A DNA stretch of 64,000 bases from Marinilabiliales bacterium (GTDB lineage Bacteria; Bacteroidota; Bacteroidia; Bacteroidales; PUMT01). A program made the position numbers and the translations under genes. Within the stretch, counting starts at the first letter, position 1. Each line of letters starts with the position of its first letter. Where the stretch lies: contig REEN01000067.1 of NCBI GenBank assembly GCA_007695015.1, positions 60,801 to 124,800 of the forward strand. Direction: 5' to 3'. The notes beneath the pieces are model-generated. The model had not been told where the DNA came from. It did no database searches and worked only from the letters and a program-made list of their open reading frames with translations. This document shows positions 20,980 to 29,334 of the stretch, piece by piece.

Positions 20980-22671
20980 CTAATCTGAGCCGGCAACCAC
21001 TCTTTCTATACGTGACTCAATATTTGCAAGGGCATCAGTTATGCGCTTTTCAGGCGGTATTATGCTGTACCCATCCCAGAAATCACTGTCATATGCATGT
21101 CCCCCGTCCATGAAAACCCTGTCCGTTCTCAGCGCCTCCCTTCTTCTGAATCTCTCCACATCACCGGTATCAATCCTGCTGTTAGCCATCTCGACAAAAA
21201 CATGGTAGTTACTGCCGAATAAACTGAACCTCCTTCTGTACCTCAGATGGAGGTCAGCCCTTACATGGTTGAGATAATAAAAGCCATCATGATACCTGTA
21301 ACTGACCGTATAATGGGCCTTGTCGATGGTTGCCCTGTAATCCCTGTTTCTCCTTGCAATAAACCGCTCATGAGCCTTGCTTATATATTTGGGATTGACC
21401 TCAAACTCTGCTCCAAGGAATGCAAGACTTTCAATATCTATATAAAGCACTCCCTTAAAAAGCGGTTCATTGATATGTTCCCTCTGCTCAAAAGCTACCC
21501 CGTATGCCATTCTGCCGTCAAAAGCAACAATATCTGACCTTGTAAATTTGTATTCATAAAGGAATTCGGGATTCAGGAAATCAGGAACATTCTTGATAAA
21601 GTCCAGTTCAAGCGAACTTTTTATACCTGCCCTTATTTTGAGAATAAGAGTATCGGAGCGGTCAATATTGCTTATTGAACGGGATTGAAGCAGTTTTACC
21701 TGGTCCTGCTCAAACCTGTTGTGATGAGGAGACTTGTAAACCTGGAAGAATGCTTCCGAATAATTGATAAACCTGCTGCCCCTCATCACGCCTTCGCGGT
21801 AGAAGTTGAGCATATAAACGGGTTTGTTGCTGTAATTGTGATCAATCCTTGATATTGCCGACCTTACTATGCCATTGGGGTCAAAATATCTTATCATCAC
21901 CTCGGGAATCGAGATATACTCAGTTTTCATCAGTATATCAACCCTGTTATCACTGAATACCCGAACCGGAAGGGTCCGGGTACGGTATCCCAGATGAGTA
22001 ACGGATATATCCCTGTCGGCATAGCCGGGAGGAACTCTAAGACTGAAAAACCCGTCAGAATTGGAAATTATTCCGATTGATCCACCCTTAATGCCGACCG
22101 TAGCAAAGGAAAGCGGGTCCCTTGTCTCTTCATCGAGTACACGCCCCCTGACAATGACTACTTCCTCTTTTGCGGGTGCTTCCTCTTTTCCGGCAATTGA
22201 ATATTCAGGCACCTCAATATCAGGACGGTATATAAGGATATGCTGTTCAATAATCCTGTAATCAAGTGAAGGGTCATCCAACACCTCTTCAAGCCATAAC
22301 GAAACAGGTTTGTTCCCGGCACGTATCCTGATCCTTTGGTCAGAATCAACTATCTCGGTGTCATAAACAAAGAAGTACCCGACCTGACCTCCAATCTGGT
22401 TAAGTACAGAATATATGCTTGCCGACTGCCTGGGCAGTGAAACTATCATGTCAAATACACTGTCACTTTCCGGTTTATCAGGGGCATCATATTTATCCCC
22501 CTGAGATAATGATGGTCCCGGAACTTCTGTATTCTCAACCTGTGCATTGGTTCCAATGCAAACCAGTAAAAAGATAACTGCCGGCAGAAGCAAATGGAAT
22601 GCACGGGCAACGGATTTTTTCCTGCCTTCACTGTTTCCATGAAGCCGGTATGTTGAAACGCATATCAGCAT
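20980..22671 (-). CDS. STN/carboxypeptidase-regulatory-domain exported protein in a sigma/anti-sigma operon
   Basis: The 563-residue protein starts with a basic segment and a hydrophobic export signal (about 23-44, ending NAQ). An STN (secretin/TonB N-terminal) domain lies at about 72-150 and a carboxypeptidase D regulatory-like beta-sandwich at about 172-255 (VRGRVLDEETRDPLSFATVGIKG). These two normally open SusC-like TonB receptors, yet no plug or barrel follows. The last 300 residues form a beta-rich domain I do not recognise, ending in a charged helix. It starts 2 bp after the anti-sigma gene, so translation is probably coupled. It may be the surface sensor feeding the FecR/ECF pair. Confidence 0.8.
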   Translation of the reverse strand: MLICVSTYRLHGNSEGRKKSVARAFHLLLPAVIFLLVCIGTNAQVENTEVPGPSLSQGDKYDAPDKPESDSVFDMIVSLPRQSASIYSVLNQIGGQVGYFFVYDTEIVDSDQRIRIRAGNKPVSLWLEEVLDDPSLDYRIIEQHILIYRPDIEVPEYSIAGKEEAPAKEEVVIVRGRVLDEETRDPLSFATVGIKGGSIGIISNSDGFFSLRVPPGYADRDISVTHLGYRTRTLPVRVFSDNRVDILMKTEYISIPEVMIRYFDPNGIVRSAISRIDHNYSNKPVYMLNFYREGVMRGSRFINYSEAFFQVYKSPHHNRFEQDQVKLLQSRSISNIDRSDTLILKIRAGIKSSLELDFIKNVPDFLNPEFLYEYKFTRSDIVAFDGRMAYGVAFEQREHINEPLFKGVLYIDIESLAFLGAEFEVNPKYISKAHERFIARRNRDYRATIDKAHYTVSYRYHDGFYYLNHVRADLHLRYRRRFSLFGSNYHVFVEMANSRIDTGDVERFRRREALRTDRVFMDGGHAYDSDFWDGYSIIPPEKRITDALANIESRIERVVAGSD

Positions 22672-22673
22672 TG

Positions 22674-23537
22674 TCAGTTCCTCTCACTGAACAGTATTCC
22701 CGGTTCAGACAGTAATTCATAATCCAGGCCAAGGCCTGAAGCAATGACCCTGGCTATAGTTTCTATATCGTTATCAGCAAAAGTTACGGTAAGCCTTCGT
22801 TCCCTCAATGCATCACTTTCAAAATAGACCTGCATGTTATAATTTCTGCTCAGTACAGAAGCAATATTTTCAAGCTTCTCATCCTTGAACTGCATCCGGT
22901 TCATTCTCCACGAAAGATATGTCCTGTCAATGACCGGGAATTTTTCCATGCTGCTGCCCGTTCCCCTGAGCATTTCCCATTCTCCCACCAATTCATAGTA
23001 ACCGGGCAGGTCGGCAACACTTACCTTAACCGAGCCCTCTTCAACAATAAGTTCGAAGCCCTCACCTGACGATTTGAGATTAAAGGCTGTACCTACAACC
23101 TCAACAATTGCTTTTCCTGTTTCAATTACAAAGGGCTGCCCTCTTCTCTCGGTAATATCAAAAAAAGCCTCTCCCTCAAAGGTTACATTACGGCTATCTG
23201 CCGCAAATACTGACGGGTAGTGTAGTACCGAATTGCCGGCAAGATAAACTATGCTGCCGTCACCAAAAGTCCGCACCAGGGTATGATTGTCAGCTTCTGT
23301 CCGCATTGTCATTAACTCAACCCCTCTGCCTTCCGGCCATAACAGGTAACCAAGTCCCCATCCGGCTATGACAGCCACAATGGCTGCAGCCACCGAGATC
23401 CTGCGTGACAACGGGGTCACCCTGGGAATTCCATCCTGAGCGGGTATAAGTCCTTCATCCATAAGCCTTCCATGAACCCGGCTCCAGGCCTTGTCGGTAT
23501 CTACCCCGTTGTATGTTTTGCTCGCTCCCATCATCAT
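22674..23537 (-). CDS. FecR family anti-sigma factor
   Basis: This inner-membrane protein should hold the upstream ECF sigma factor inactive until a periplasmic signal arrives. The chosen start gives 287 residues. It has a cytoplasmic N-terminal part (about 1-48), one transmembrane helix (about 52-70, ISVAAAIVAVIAGWGLGYL) and a FecR domain (about 80-190, with GSIVYLAGNSVLHYP and EGEAFFDI). A C-terminal DUF4974/STN-like domain follows (NMQVYFESDALRERRLTVTF). The frame extends to 23642 but overlaps the sigma gene with an Arg-rich stretch, so the MMM cluster at 23537-23529 is preferred. Order is sigma, FecR, STN protein. Confidence 0.9.
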   Translation of the reverse strand: MMMGASKTYNGVDTDKAWSRVHGRLMDEGLIPAQDGIPRVTPLSRRISVAAAIVAVIAGWGLGYLLWPEGRGVELMTMRTEADNHTLVRTFGDGSIVYLAGNSVLHYPSVFAADSRNVTFEGEAFFDITERRGQPFVIETGKAIVEVVGTAFNLKSSGEGFELIVEEGSVKVSVADLPGYYELVGEWEMLRGTGSSMEKFPVIDRTYLSWRMNRMQFKDEKLENIASVLSRNYNMQVYFESDALRERRLTVTFADNDIETIARVIASGLGLDYELLSEPGILFSERN

Positions 23538-23565
23538 TCCAATATTAATATAAATTGCATATTCA

Positions 23566-24123
23566 TTAAAAGGCAACAGACCCGTAATACCGGCCAACCC
23601 TCTCCCTGAGAATCTTAAGCGCCTTGCCCATGTTGGCCTCAACTGTTTTTACCGATATTGACAACTCACTGGCAATCTCCTCATACTTAAGTCCCCGAAA
23701 CCGGCTCATCCTGAATATGGTGCTGCACCTTTCCGGCATCTCATCCAGCGCACCCTCAATCAGTTCATTAAGCTCTGAATACTCAATCCCGCTGTCATCG
23801 TAACCTGAGCCTTCACCATCTCCCGCAATTACCCTTTCGGCATATTTTCGTCTCACATCAAGCGCCTCAAGATATTTCAGGGAATTATTTCTTACAGACG
23901 TGTAGAAATATGATTTAACTGAGAACTTAATCCTGATCTCTTTCCTGTTCTTCCAGTATTTGTAAAAAAAATCCTGAACTATCTCTTCGGCCGAATCAAC
24001 ATCATCTGTAAAGCTGGTGGAAAATCTCACAAGAGGTTCATAATACTTCCTGAAAAGCATCTCAAACGCAGCAATGTCATCATTCCTGGTTTTCTGCTGA
24101 CTATCTATCCACTTTAATGCCAT
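23566..24123 (-). CDS. ECF RNA polymerase sigma factor (FecI-like)
   Basis: The 185-residue sigma-70 family protein has region 2 at about 18-85 (FRKYYEPLVRFSTSF, DSAEEIVQDFFYKYW) and region 4 at about 125-178 (LDEMPERCSTIFRMSRFRGLKYEEIASELSISVKTVEANM). It is the first gene of an operon with fecR and the STN protein gene and probably activates that operon. Regulated SusC/SusD genes are not adjacent, unlike most such modules. An AGGAGG motif 9 bp before the ATG is an unusually strong Shine-Dalgarno for this phylum. Confidence 0.93.
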   Translation of the reverse strand: MALKWIDSQQKTRNDDIAAFEMLFRKYYEPLVRFSTSFTDDVDSAEEIVQDFFYKYWKNRKEIRIKFSVKSYFYTSVRNNSLKYLEALDVRRKYAERVIAGDGEGSGYDDSGIEYSELNELIEGALDEMPERCSTIFRMSRFRGLKYEEIASELSISVKTVEANMGKALKILRERVGRYYGSVAF

Positions 24124-24132
24124 TCAACGTAT

Positions 24133-24138
24133 CCTCCT
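24133..24138 (-). promoter_or_regulatory. Strong Shine-Dalgarno before the ECF sigma gene
   Basis: On the minus strand AGGAGG lies 9 bp before the ATG at 24123. Bacteroidota genes seldom use Shine-Dalgarno sequences, so this supports the start and may mark elevated translation. Confidence 0.5.
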
Positions 24139-24359
24139 GCCGTAAAGATACAAAGTATTGCGATCAACTACCAGCCTGGTCTCTTCACATGCCACAATTG
24201 CACTACATACATAAGACCGTTACATGCCGGATATACCCTATTATATCCATGGATATATTTCAGGCCTCCCTGCGCCCGGAGTGCAGGACTGTCAATCCGG
24301 TCTGCTTAACCGGCTCTTGCCGGTTCACACCAGTATTGTACAGGATCACAAAACCGGTG

Positions 24360-25466
24360 TCATTCAATAACGGCACAAGGGAGCCTCTGCAGGTAGCCTT
24401 CATCAACCGATGCCCCCAATCCGGGTCCGTCCGGCACATCTACCAGTCCGTTTTCACCGTAGACTATTCCGCCTGTCACAGGATCCTCCTCCATCATCAT
24501 CGGTGAGTCAAAATCGCTGAACACTATATGATCATTGGTTAAAGAAAGATGTGCCGAAGCGGTAAACGCCAGCCTTGATTCCATGAAACCTCCCACCATC
24601 ATTAGAACACCGGCCCGGGAGGCAACACCGGCTATCTTAACGGCTTTATGCAGGCCCGATGATTTCCCTAGCTTGATGTTTATATAGTCGCAGGCACCAA
24701 GACCAATGAGCCGTGACGCATCATTTTGGTCAAGACACGATTCATCTGCCATCAGGGGGACCGGACTTGAACGGCGCACTTCGGGCAGCGACATAAAATC
24801 CCACCTGGGTATCGGCTCTTCACAATACTCAATATTCATTCCTGCAAGATCATTGAGTAACAATACAGCGGTTTCCCTGTCCCACCCCTGGTTGGCATCA
24901 AGCCTCAGAGGTATCTCCGGTCCGACGGCACTCCTGATACTTGCTACTCTCCGCAAATCATTCTCCCGGTTATCGCCGAGCTTTACCTTGATAAATCTGA
25001 ATCCCCTGTTCATGATCTCCAGTGCATCTGCTGCCATCACTGAAGCATCATCAAGGGAAACTGTATAATCGGTATAAAGCTCCTTCCGTTCATTGCCGCC
25101 AAGAAACTCAAACAGGGGCAACCCCTTAACCCTGGCTGCAATGTCGTGCAGCGCAATGTCAAAAGCACTTTTTATACTGGTATTGCCATAAATGACAGCA
25201 TCCATTATGGCTGTACACCCTTCGATGTCACGTGGGTCCTTTCCGATAAGAGTTCTGGCCAGGTAATGCCCAACATCTGTGCATGTGCCCTGGCTCTCGC
25301 CGTTAATGGTGAGCGACGGACTGCATTCGCCGTATCCTGTCACCCCCCTGTCGGTTATTATCCGCAGGTAGATGTTATCAGCGTGGGTGATCGCACCCAG
25401 GGATATTATAAACGGTTTTTTCAGCCTGATGCTGGCCTTGTAGACTTCAACCCTTGTAATTCGCAT
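24360..25466 (-). CDS. Dipeptide epimerase (L-Ala-D/L-Glu epimerase-like, enolase superfamily)
   Basis: This muconate-lactonising subgroup enzyme probably epimerises muropeptide dipeptides such as L-Ala-D-Glu. From the ATG at 25466 it is 368 residues; the frame opens at 25532, but the conserved MRITRVEVYKASIRLKKPF supports the inner start. Catalytic KVKLG (KxK) lies near 165, metal ligands near DANQGW (195), EEPIP (220) and ADES (245), and the opposite base in NIKLGKS (269). FSDFDSP near 322 is the DxD motif used by the family to bind the dipeptide amino group. No operon partner is present; the P60 peptidase at 16.1 kb could supply substrate. Confidence 0.85.
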   Translation of the reverse strand: MRITRVEVYKASIRLKKPFIISLGAITHADNIYLRIITDRGVTGYGECSPSLTINGESQGTCTDVGHYLARTLIGKDPRDIEGCTAIMDAVIYGNTSIKSAFDIALHDIAARVKGLPLFEFLGGNERKELYTDYTVSLDDASVMAADALEIMNRGFRFIKVKLGDNRENDLRRVASIRSAVGPEIPLRLDANQGWDRETAVLLLNDLAGMNIEYCEEPIPRWDFMSLPEVRRSSPVPLMADESCLDQNDASRLIGLGACDYINIKLGKSSGLHKAVKIAGVASRAGVLMMVGGFMESRLAFTASAHLSLTNDHIVFSDFDSPMMMEEDPVTGGIVYGENGLVDVPDGPGLGASVDEGYLQRLPCAVIE

Positions 25467-25619
25467 AATCCTTGAATTTATAATTGTTATACCTGATATC
25501 CTTAAATATAACTCAAAAATGCCGTCTTTCAACAGTTAACCAAGCTCAACCTTATCAGGTCGTTAATGATTTCGAGCATACTGTTTCCGCTTTCGCGGAA
25601 GATTAATCGCTTAAATATA

Positions 25620-25672
25620 CATGAAAATTTTTTCAGCCAATTTACACACAGACGGCTGAAAAAATTTTCATG
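25620..25672. repeat. Perfect 19-bp inverted repeat
   Basis: Arms CATGAAAATTTTTTCAGCC (25620-25638) and its exact reverse complement (25654-25672) flank a 15-base spacer. The spacer is too short for a recombinase-invertible segment. A cruciform, hairpin RNA or protein-binding site is more likely. Confidence 0.85.
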
Positions 25673-25690
25673 TTAAAGCGAAGCGGTTCC

Positions 25691-25750
25691 TCCTGTAAGT
25701 CAAAATTTTGTATTTTCTGAAACAAAATTTTGACTTCTTTTATTACAGGA
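25691..25750. repeat. Nested inverted repeat
   Basis: Outer arms TCCTGTAA (25691-25698) and TTACAGGA (25743-25750) enclose inner arms GTCAAAATTTTG (25699-25710) and CAAAATTTTGAC (25723-25734). The only asymmetry is an 8-base bulge at 25735-25742. All 20 left-arm bases are paired, which is very unlikely by chance. Confidence 0.8.
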
Positions 25751-25864
25751 GAAATATAGATGAATTTGTTTCTTCCTGGAGACAAAATTCCGGCTTTTTT
25801 TACCGTAGAAAGCTATAATTACTTTTTATATATCATTGATTGACTGATGATGAAAACAGGAGTG

Positions 25865-25934
25865 AACCACCTCATTCTTAGAAGGAGGCTTCTTAGATCA
25901 ATGAAGGCGTAGCCTTTGAAAGTGGTGGTTTTTT
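25865..25934 (+). ncRNA. Three-way-junction structure with terminator-like T-run (leader RNA or sRNA 3' end)
   Basis: A closing stem AACCACC (25865-25871) with GGTGGTT (25924-25930) is followed by TTTT, making six T including the stem end. Inside are two more hairpins. One has arms 25876-25884 and 25889-25897 with one T-T mismatch and loop GAGG. The other has AAGGC/GCCTT extended by G-U pairs, 25902-25908 with 25912-25918, loop GTA. As a plus-strand RNA this is a branched intrinsic terminator 24 bp before the GH20-like ATG. That position suits an attenuator or riboswitch-like leader, or the end of an independent small RNA. It matches no class I recognise. Confidence 0.5.
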
Positions 25935-25958
25935 AAAATGTAATAAAATTGTAGTTTT

Positions 25959-28169
25959 ATGCCAGTTGTGAATAACCCTGAAAACACCGGTAATATGGAA
26001 ACCTTCTTCCTTGTGATCAAATATGCAGCAGCAGGTATTCTTCTGCTTGTAATAGTTGCCGCGGTGATCCTGGCAATAAGCTACAATTCAATGTACAAGC
26101 CCCCGCCACCTCTGCCAGGTGAAAAGACTTTTTCACCCTCCATTGACGATCAAACTGTTGAGCAGGGAAAGTTCCCGGTAATTATGCCCGTGCCGAAAGA
26201 ACTTGAGGTCATGACAGGTTCATTCCGGGTGCCTGATGCGGTTAACTATGTTTCAGAAACCGGCAACAATGGCATAGGGGATGAAATGATAGAAAGGTTT
26301 AGCGGACTGCCACTAACCGTCACAGGATCGCCCTGGCTCAGGTTTATCCGCGATGGCCGGTTGCCGGAACAGGGATACAGTCTGATCATCGGTGCCGGTG
26401 GTATTGATATTGAAGGGGGCGGGAATGCAGGTCTTTTTTATGGGCTGGTAACCCTCGGGCAGATCATTGATCAAAGTGAAGGCAATATTCCTGCAATGAA
26501 AATAACCGACTGGCCCGACATGGAGACCAGGGGCGTCATGCTTGATATAAGCCGCGACAAGGTGCCGTCAATGGAGACGCTCTACGGCATCGTTGATTTT
26601 CTTGCCAGCATGAAATACAACCACCTTCAGCTGTATGTAGAGGGTTTCTCCTTTGCCTATGAATCATTCCGGGAACTATGGGAAGATACCGAAACACCGG
26701 TCACAGGCGAAGAGATGAAGCTTCTCGACCGGTATTGTGCTGAGCGGTTCATAGACCTTGTGCCAAACCAGAATTCACTGGGGCACATGAGCGCCTGGCT
26801 CGAAACAGAAAGATTCAGCGACCTTGCCGAGTGCCCCGGAGGCTACAAACTCATGGGGCTAATCGACATGAAATCGACCCTGAATGTTTCCGATAAGCGG
26901 AGCATGGAGCTTGTAAGGCAGATGACAGATGACATGCTTCCCTGGTTCAGTTCCGGTTATTTCAATGCCAACCTTGATGAACCCTTTGAGCTTGGCAAGT
27001 GCAAAAACAGGAAGCTTGCAGAAGAAAAGGGAGTTGGCCGGCTTTACATCGATTTTGTCAAAGAGCTTGAGAGCTTCATCAGATCGAAAGGCAAAAGGAT
27101 GATGATGTGGGGTGATATTGTAACAAGGCATCCGGAGATAATTCCGCAGATCCCCGAAGATGTTGTAATGATCGAATGGGGCTATGAATCGGTCCATCCC
27201 TTTGAACAGAACTGCCGCAGGTACCATGAAGCAGGTCTGGATTTCATGGTGGCCCCGGGAACAAGTTCGTGGACCAGCATAACCGGCCGCACCTCGAATA
27301 TGATGGAAAACATATCAAATGCCGTGGGTAGCGGACTCAAATACGACGCCATGGGTATGCTGCTGACTGACTGGGGAGATATGGGACACTGGCAATACTG
27401 GCCTGTAAGCTATGCCCCGCTGGCATACGGCGCAGCCCTCAGCTGGAACTACGACAGCAGGGATGACCTTCCTCTGGCTGAATTTCTCAACAGGTCGGTC
27501 TTTGCAGACAGGGCAGGTATCATGGGGAGCCTGGTGCTCGATATGGGACGTTATAACCGTTTTGAAGAATACGAGATGCTCAACATGACCACCACCATGA
27601 TGACCTATATGCTGGGACTGACCGACAAGGTGATGGTTGATGCCATCTATGCAAAGATGCTGGAGGGTGTGTTTGATCTCACCGGTTATGATGAGGAACT
27701 TACATCTGCTGTCATGAAAAGGTTTGATGAACCTGCACCCTATGACTACCGTTCAATTATCTCATATACTGAAATGCTGCGCAACAGTCTGACAGAAGCA
27801 GATATGGACAGGGCCGACGCACAGCTCATCAAAGATGAATATACCAATGCTGTGAATATGATCCACCTGGGCGCCCGTGCAAGACAATACATGATTTACA
27901 GGCGTGAAAACAGCGCCGCCGGTAACATTGTCCTCCTTGAGCAGATACTGGATCTGGCTGACGAGGTGGAGAGGGAGCACAGAAGACTGTGGCTCGCCCG
28001 CAACAGGGAGGGGGGACTTGAACGGAGCCTGTCGCTTATCATTCAACTCAGAAAGCACGCCGAACGTGACCTGAAGATAATGCGGCGCAGCAGGCTTGAA
28101 AGATCGGTCATCATGACCGGAGAAAAGATAGCCGCAGCAGCTGCGGCCATCTATATCAGAACAAGATAG
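25959..28169 (+). CDS. GH20-like glycoside hydrolase (probable beta-N-acetylhexosaminidase)
   Basis: The 736-residue protein is anchored by one N-terminal helix (about 18-42) followed by a Pro-rich spacer and faces the periplasm or surface. A GH20b zincin-like domain (about 75-175) ends in GLFYGLVTLGQII. A TIM barrel follows, opening with DWPDMETRGVMLDISRDKVPS. The likely catalytic Asp-Glu pair is in NANLDEPFELG (about 340-341), replacing the usual HxGGDE. The C-terminal 180 residues are helical. Family enzymes remove terminal GlcNAc or GalNAc with substrate assistance. The altered motif means substrate is uncertain. ATG 25959 or 25995 could be the start. No partner gene is in the same operon. 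Confidence 0.72.
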   Translation: MPVVNNPENTGNMETFFLVIKYAAAGILLLVIVAAVILAISYNSMYKPPPPLPGEKTFSPSIDDQTVEQGKFPVIMPVPKELEVMTGSFRVPDAVNYVSETGNNGIGDEMIERFSGLPLTVTGSPWLRFIRDGRLPEQGYSLIIGAGGIDIEGGGNAGLFYGLVTLGQIIDQSEGNIPAMKITDWPDMETRGVMLDISRDKVPSMETLYGIVDFLASMKYNHLQLYVEGFSFAYESFRELWEDTETPVTGEEMKLLDRYCAERFIDLVPNQNSLGHMSAWLETERFSDLAECPGGYKLMGLIDMKSTLNVSDKRSMELVRQMTDDMLPWFSSGYFNANLDEPFELGKCKNRKLAEEKGVGRLYIDFVKELESFIRSKGKRMMMWGDIVTRHPEIIPQIPEDVVMIEWGYESVHPFEQNCRRYHEAGLDFMVAPGTSSWTSITGRTSNMMENISNAVGSGLKYDAMGMLLTDWGDMGHWQYWPVSYAPLAYGAALSWNYDSRDDLPLAEFLNRSVFADRAGIMGSLVLDMGRYNRFEEYEMLNMTTTMMTYMLGLTDKVMVDAIYAKMLEGVFDLTGYDEELTSAVMKRFDEPAPYDYRSIISYTEMLRNSLTEADMDRADAQLIKDEYTNAVNMIHLGARARQYMIYRRENSAAGNIVLLEQILDLADEVEREHRRLWLARNREGGLERSLSLIIQLRKHAERDLKIMRRSRLERSVIMTGEKIAAAAAAIYIRTR

Positions 28170-28324
28170 GAACGCCCATTGCCCGCTTCAGCATGCCGGT
28201 TACCTGGCGTTGACAGGCAAGGCTTCCAAAGCTCCGTCAAAGTTCCGTCCACTGCCCCCTCAGGGTTTGATTCCGGGTTTCTTACCAGCCCCTCCTCAAA
28301 CTGCAGGCATAATGGCCAGCTTAA

Positions 28325-29200
28325 TCACGGTTTGTTCGGATCGGCCGGTAATCCGAGCCTTCTGAAGAAGACTTCAGGCTCCTCCCGTATCTCAACGGTT
28401 TCATCAAATTCAAAACCAAGCCTCTCGTAAAGAGCCCTGCGACCTTCTATGTCATCGACCAGCTCCTGGTAGGCGATCTGCCCCACCCTTACGGCAACCC
28501 TTCGGGGAACAACTACAACACCGTCAGAATCGGCCACCACCATATCGCCGGGATGGACAAGAGCACCTCCAACCACAACCGGCCGCTGCACGTCGATCAC
28601 CTCATTCCTGCCGATACGCTCGCCGCGGCCCCTTTCATAATAGTTGGTGTAAACGGGGTTTCTCTGAAGGATTATCTCGTCGATATCCCTCACCCCTCCG
28701 GCCGTTACCAGTCCCACTGCCCCCTTCTCCTTCCATTCCATTATGTTCTTTGAACCGGTCGACCCGGTGTCGTTATCATCGCGGTTATCCATTACTATAA
28801 CGGTACCCGGTTTGATGAACTCCTGGAAAGGCTCGTTCGATATCCTCCAGTACCAGTACCCCCTCCACTCCCTGTAAACCTCATAATTTTCAGGCTTAGT
28901 CAGGTCGGCTCCCGGGTACATCGGACGGTTGGTGGGGCCGTAACGCACAGTAACGGCAATTCCTGAAAAACGGTGGCTCATGTCCTTGACATCTTTCCAT
29001 AACGGGGCAATTTTCGGATCCATCACGCCTATGCCGGTATAACCGACAGTAGCCATTGCATCAACAACATCGGCAACCCTCGCTCCCCTGTAGAGCTCAA
29101 GCAGAACCTCATCGGAAACATCAGGGGCTTCCTGGGCAGACAATAACGGGCTGGAAACAAATAAGGCCAGCACAGCAACAATAAAAGAAAAGTTTCTCAT
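28325..29200 (-). CDS. Exported RraA-like family protein (HMG/CHA aldolase-like fold)
   Basis: The 291-residue protein begins with a signal peptide (about 1-22, ending LLSAQ). It continues with an RraA/MenG-like domain at about 35-255. The family contains 4-hydroxy-4-methyl-2-oxoglutarate aldolases and the RNase E inhibitor RraA. GAVGLVTAGGVRDIDEI holds the conserved Gly, Arg-Asp and acidic metal-site residues, and HPGDMVVADSDGVVVVP is a second family block. Export is odd, since characterised members are cytosolic. It is divergent from a GntR regulator; the palindrome between them overlaps its putative promoter. The reaction is unknown; a secreted 2-oxoacid aldolase/decarboxylase is a guess. 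Confidence 0.8.
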   Translation of the reverse strand: MRNFSFIVAVLALFVSSPLLSAQEAPDVSDEVLLELYRGARVADVVDAMATVGYTGIGVMDPKIAPLWKDVKDMSHRFSGIAVTVRYGPTNRPMYPGADLTKPENYEVYREWRGYWYWRISNEPFQEFIKPGTVIVMDNRDDNDTGSTGSKNIMEWKEKGAVGLVTAGGVRDIDEIILQRNPVYTNYYERGRGERIGRNEVIDVQRPVVVGGALVHPGDMVVADSDGVVVVPRRVAVRVGQIAYQELVDDIEGRRALYERLGFEFDETVEIREEPEVFFRRLGLPADPNKP

Positions 29201-29260
29201 GATATAAGAATTTAGTTAGGTTTTGGTAGTCATAAAAAAATAACATTTTTGCCGGTTTTT

Positions 29261-29292
29261 CAAATTTAGAACAAATAACTTGTACGTACAAG
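29261..29292 (-). promoter_or_regulatory. Candidate promoter of the RraA-like gene
   Basis: On the minus strand the -7 element is TAAATTTG (29268-29261), an exact TAnnTTTG match. CTTG (29292-29289) lies 20 bp upstream as the -33 element. The -33 element is inside the GntR palindrome, so repressor binding would block it. Confidence 0.55.
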
Positions 29293-29293
29293 T
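29278..29293. promoter_or_regulatory. GntR-type operator palindrome
   Basis: ACTTGTACGTACAAGT is a perfect 16-bp palindrome midway between the divergent RraA-like and GntR genes. It has the GT-centre-AC symmetry of GntR/HutC operators. It probably controls both directions, with autoregulation of the GntR gene. No second copy was noticed in the window. Confidence 0.75.
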
Positions 29294-29334
29294 CAAATAA
29301 TCTATATTTACCTTGCCAACAGCCACGGGAAATT

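Larger units (their letters stand above)
25467..25958. other. Structured gene-free region upstream of the GH20-like gene
   Basis: These 492 bp contain no credible coding frame but at least four inverted repeats. A small hairpin TTCCGC/GCGGAA is near 25585-25600. The perfect 19-bp repeat, the nested repeat and the three-way junction are listed separately. Approximate outer arms around the first repeat (TCGCTTAA before, TTAAAGCGA after) extend it. The whole looks like a folded leader RNA or a small non-autonomous element. Confidence 0.55.

Noticed and set aside
25620..25750. Invertible promoter (phase-variation) flanked by inverted repeats
   Set aside because: The intervals between arms are only 12-15 bases, far shorter than recombinase-inverted segments, and no recombinase gene is near.
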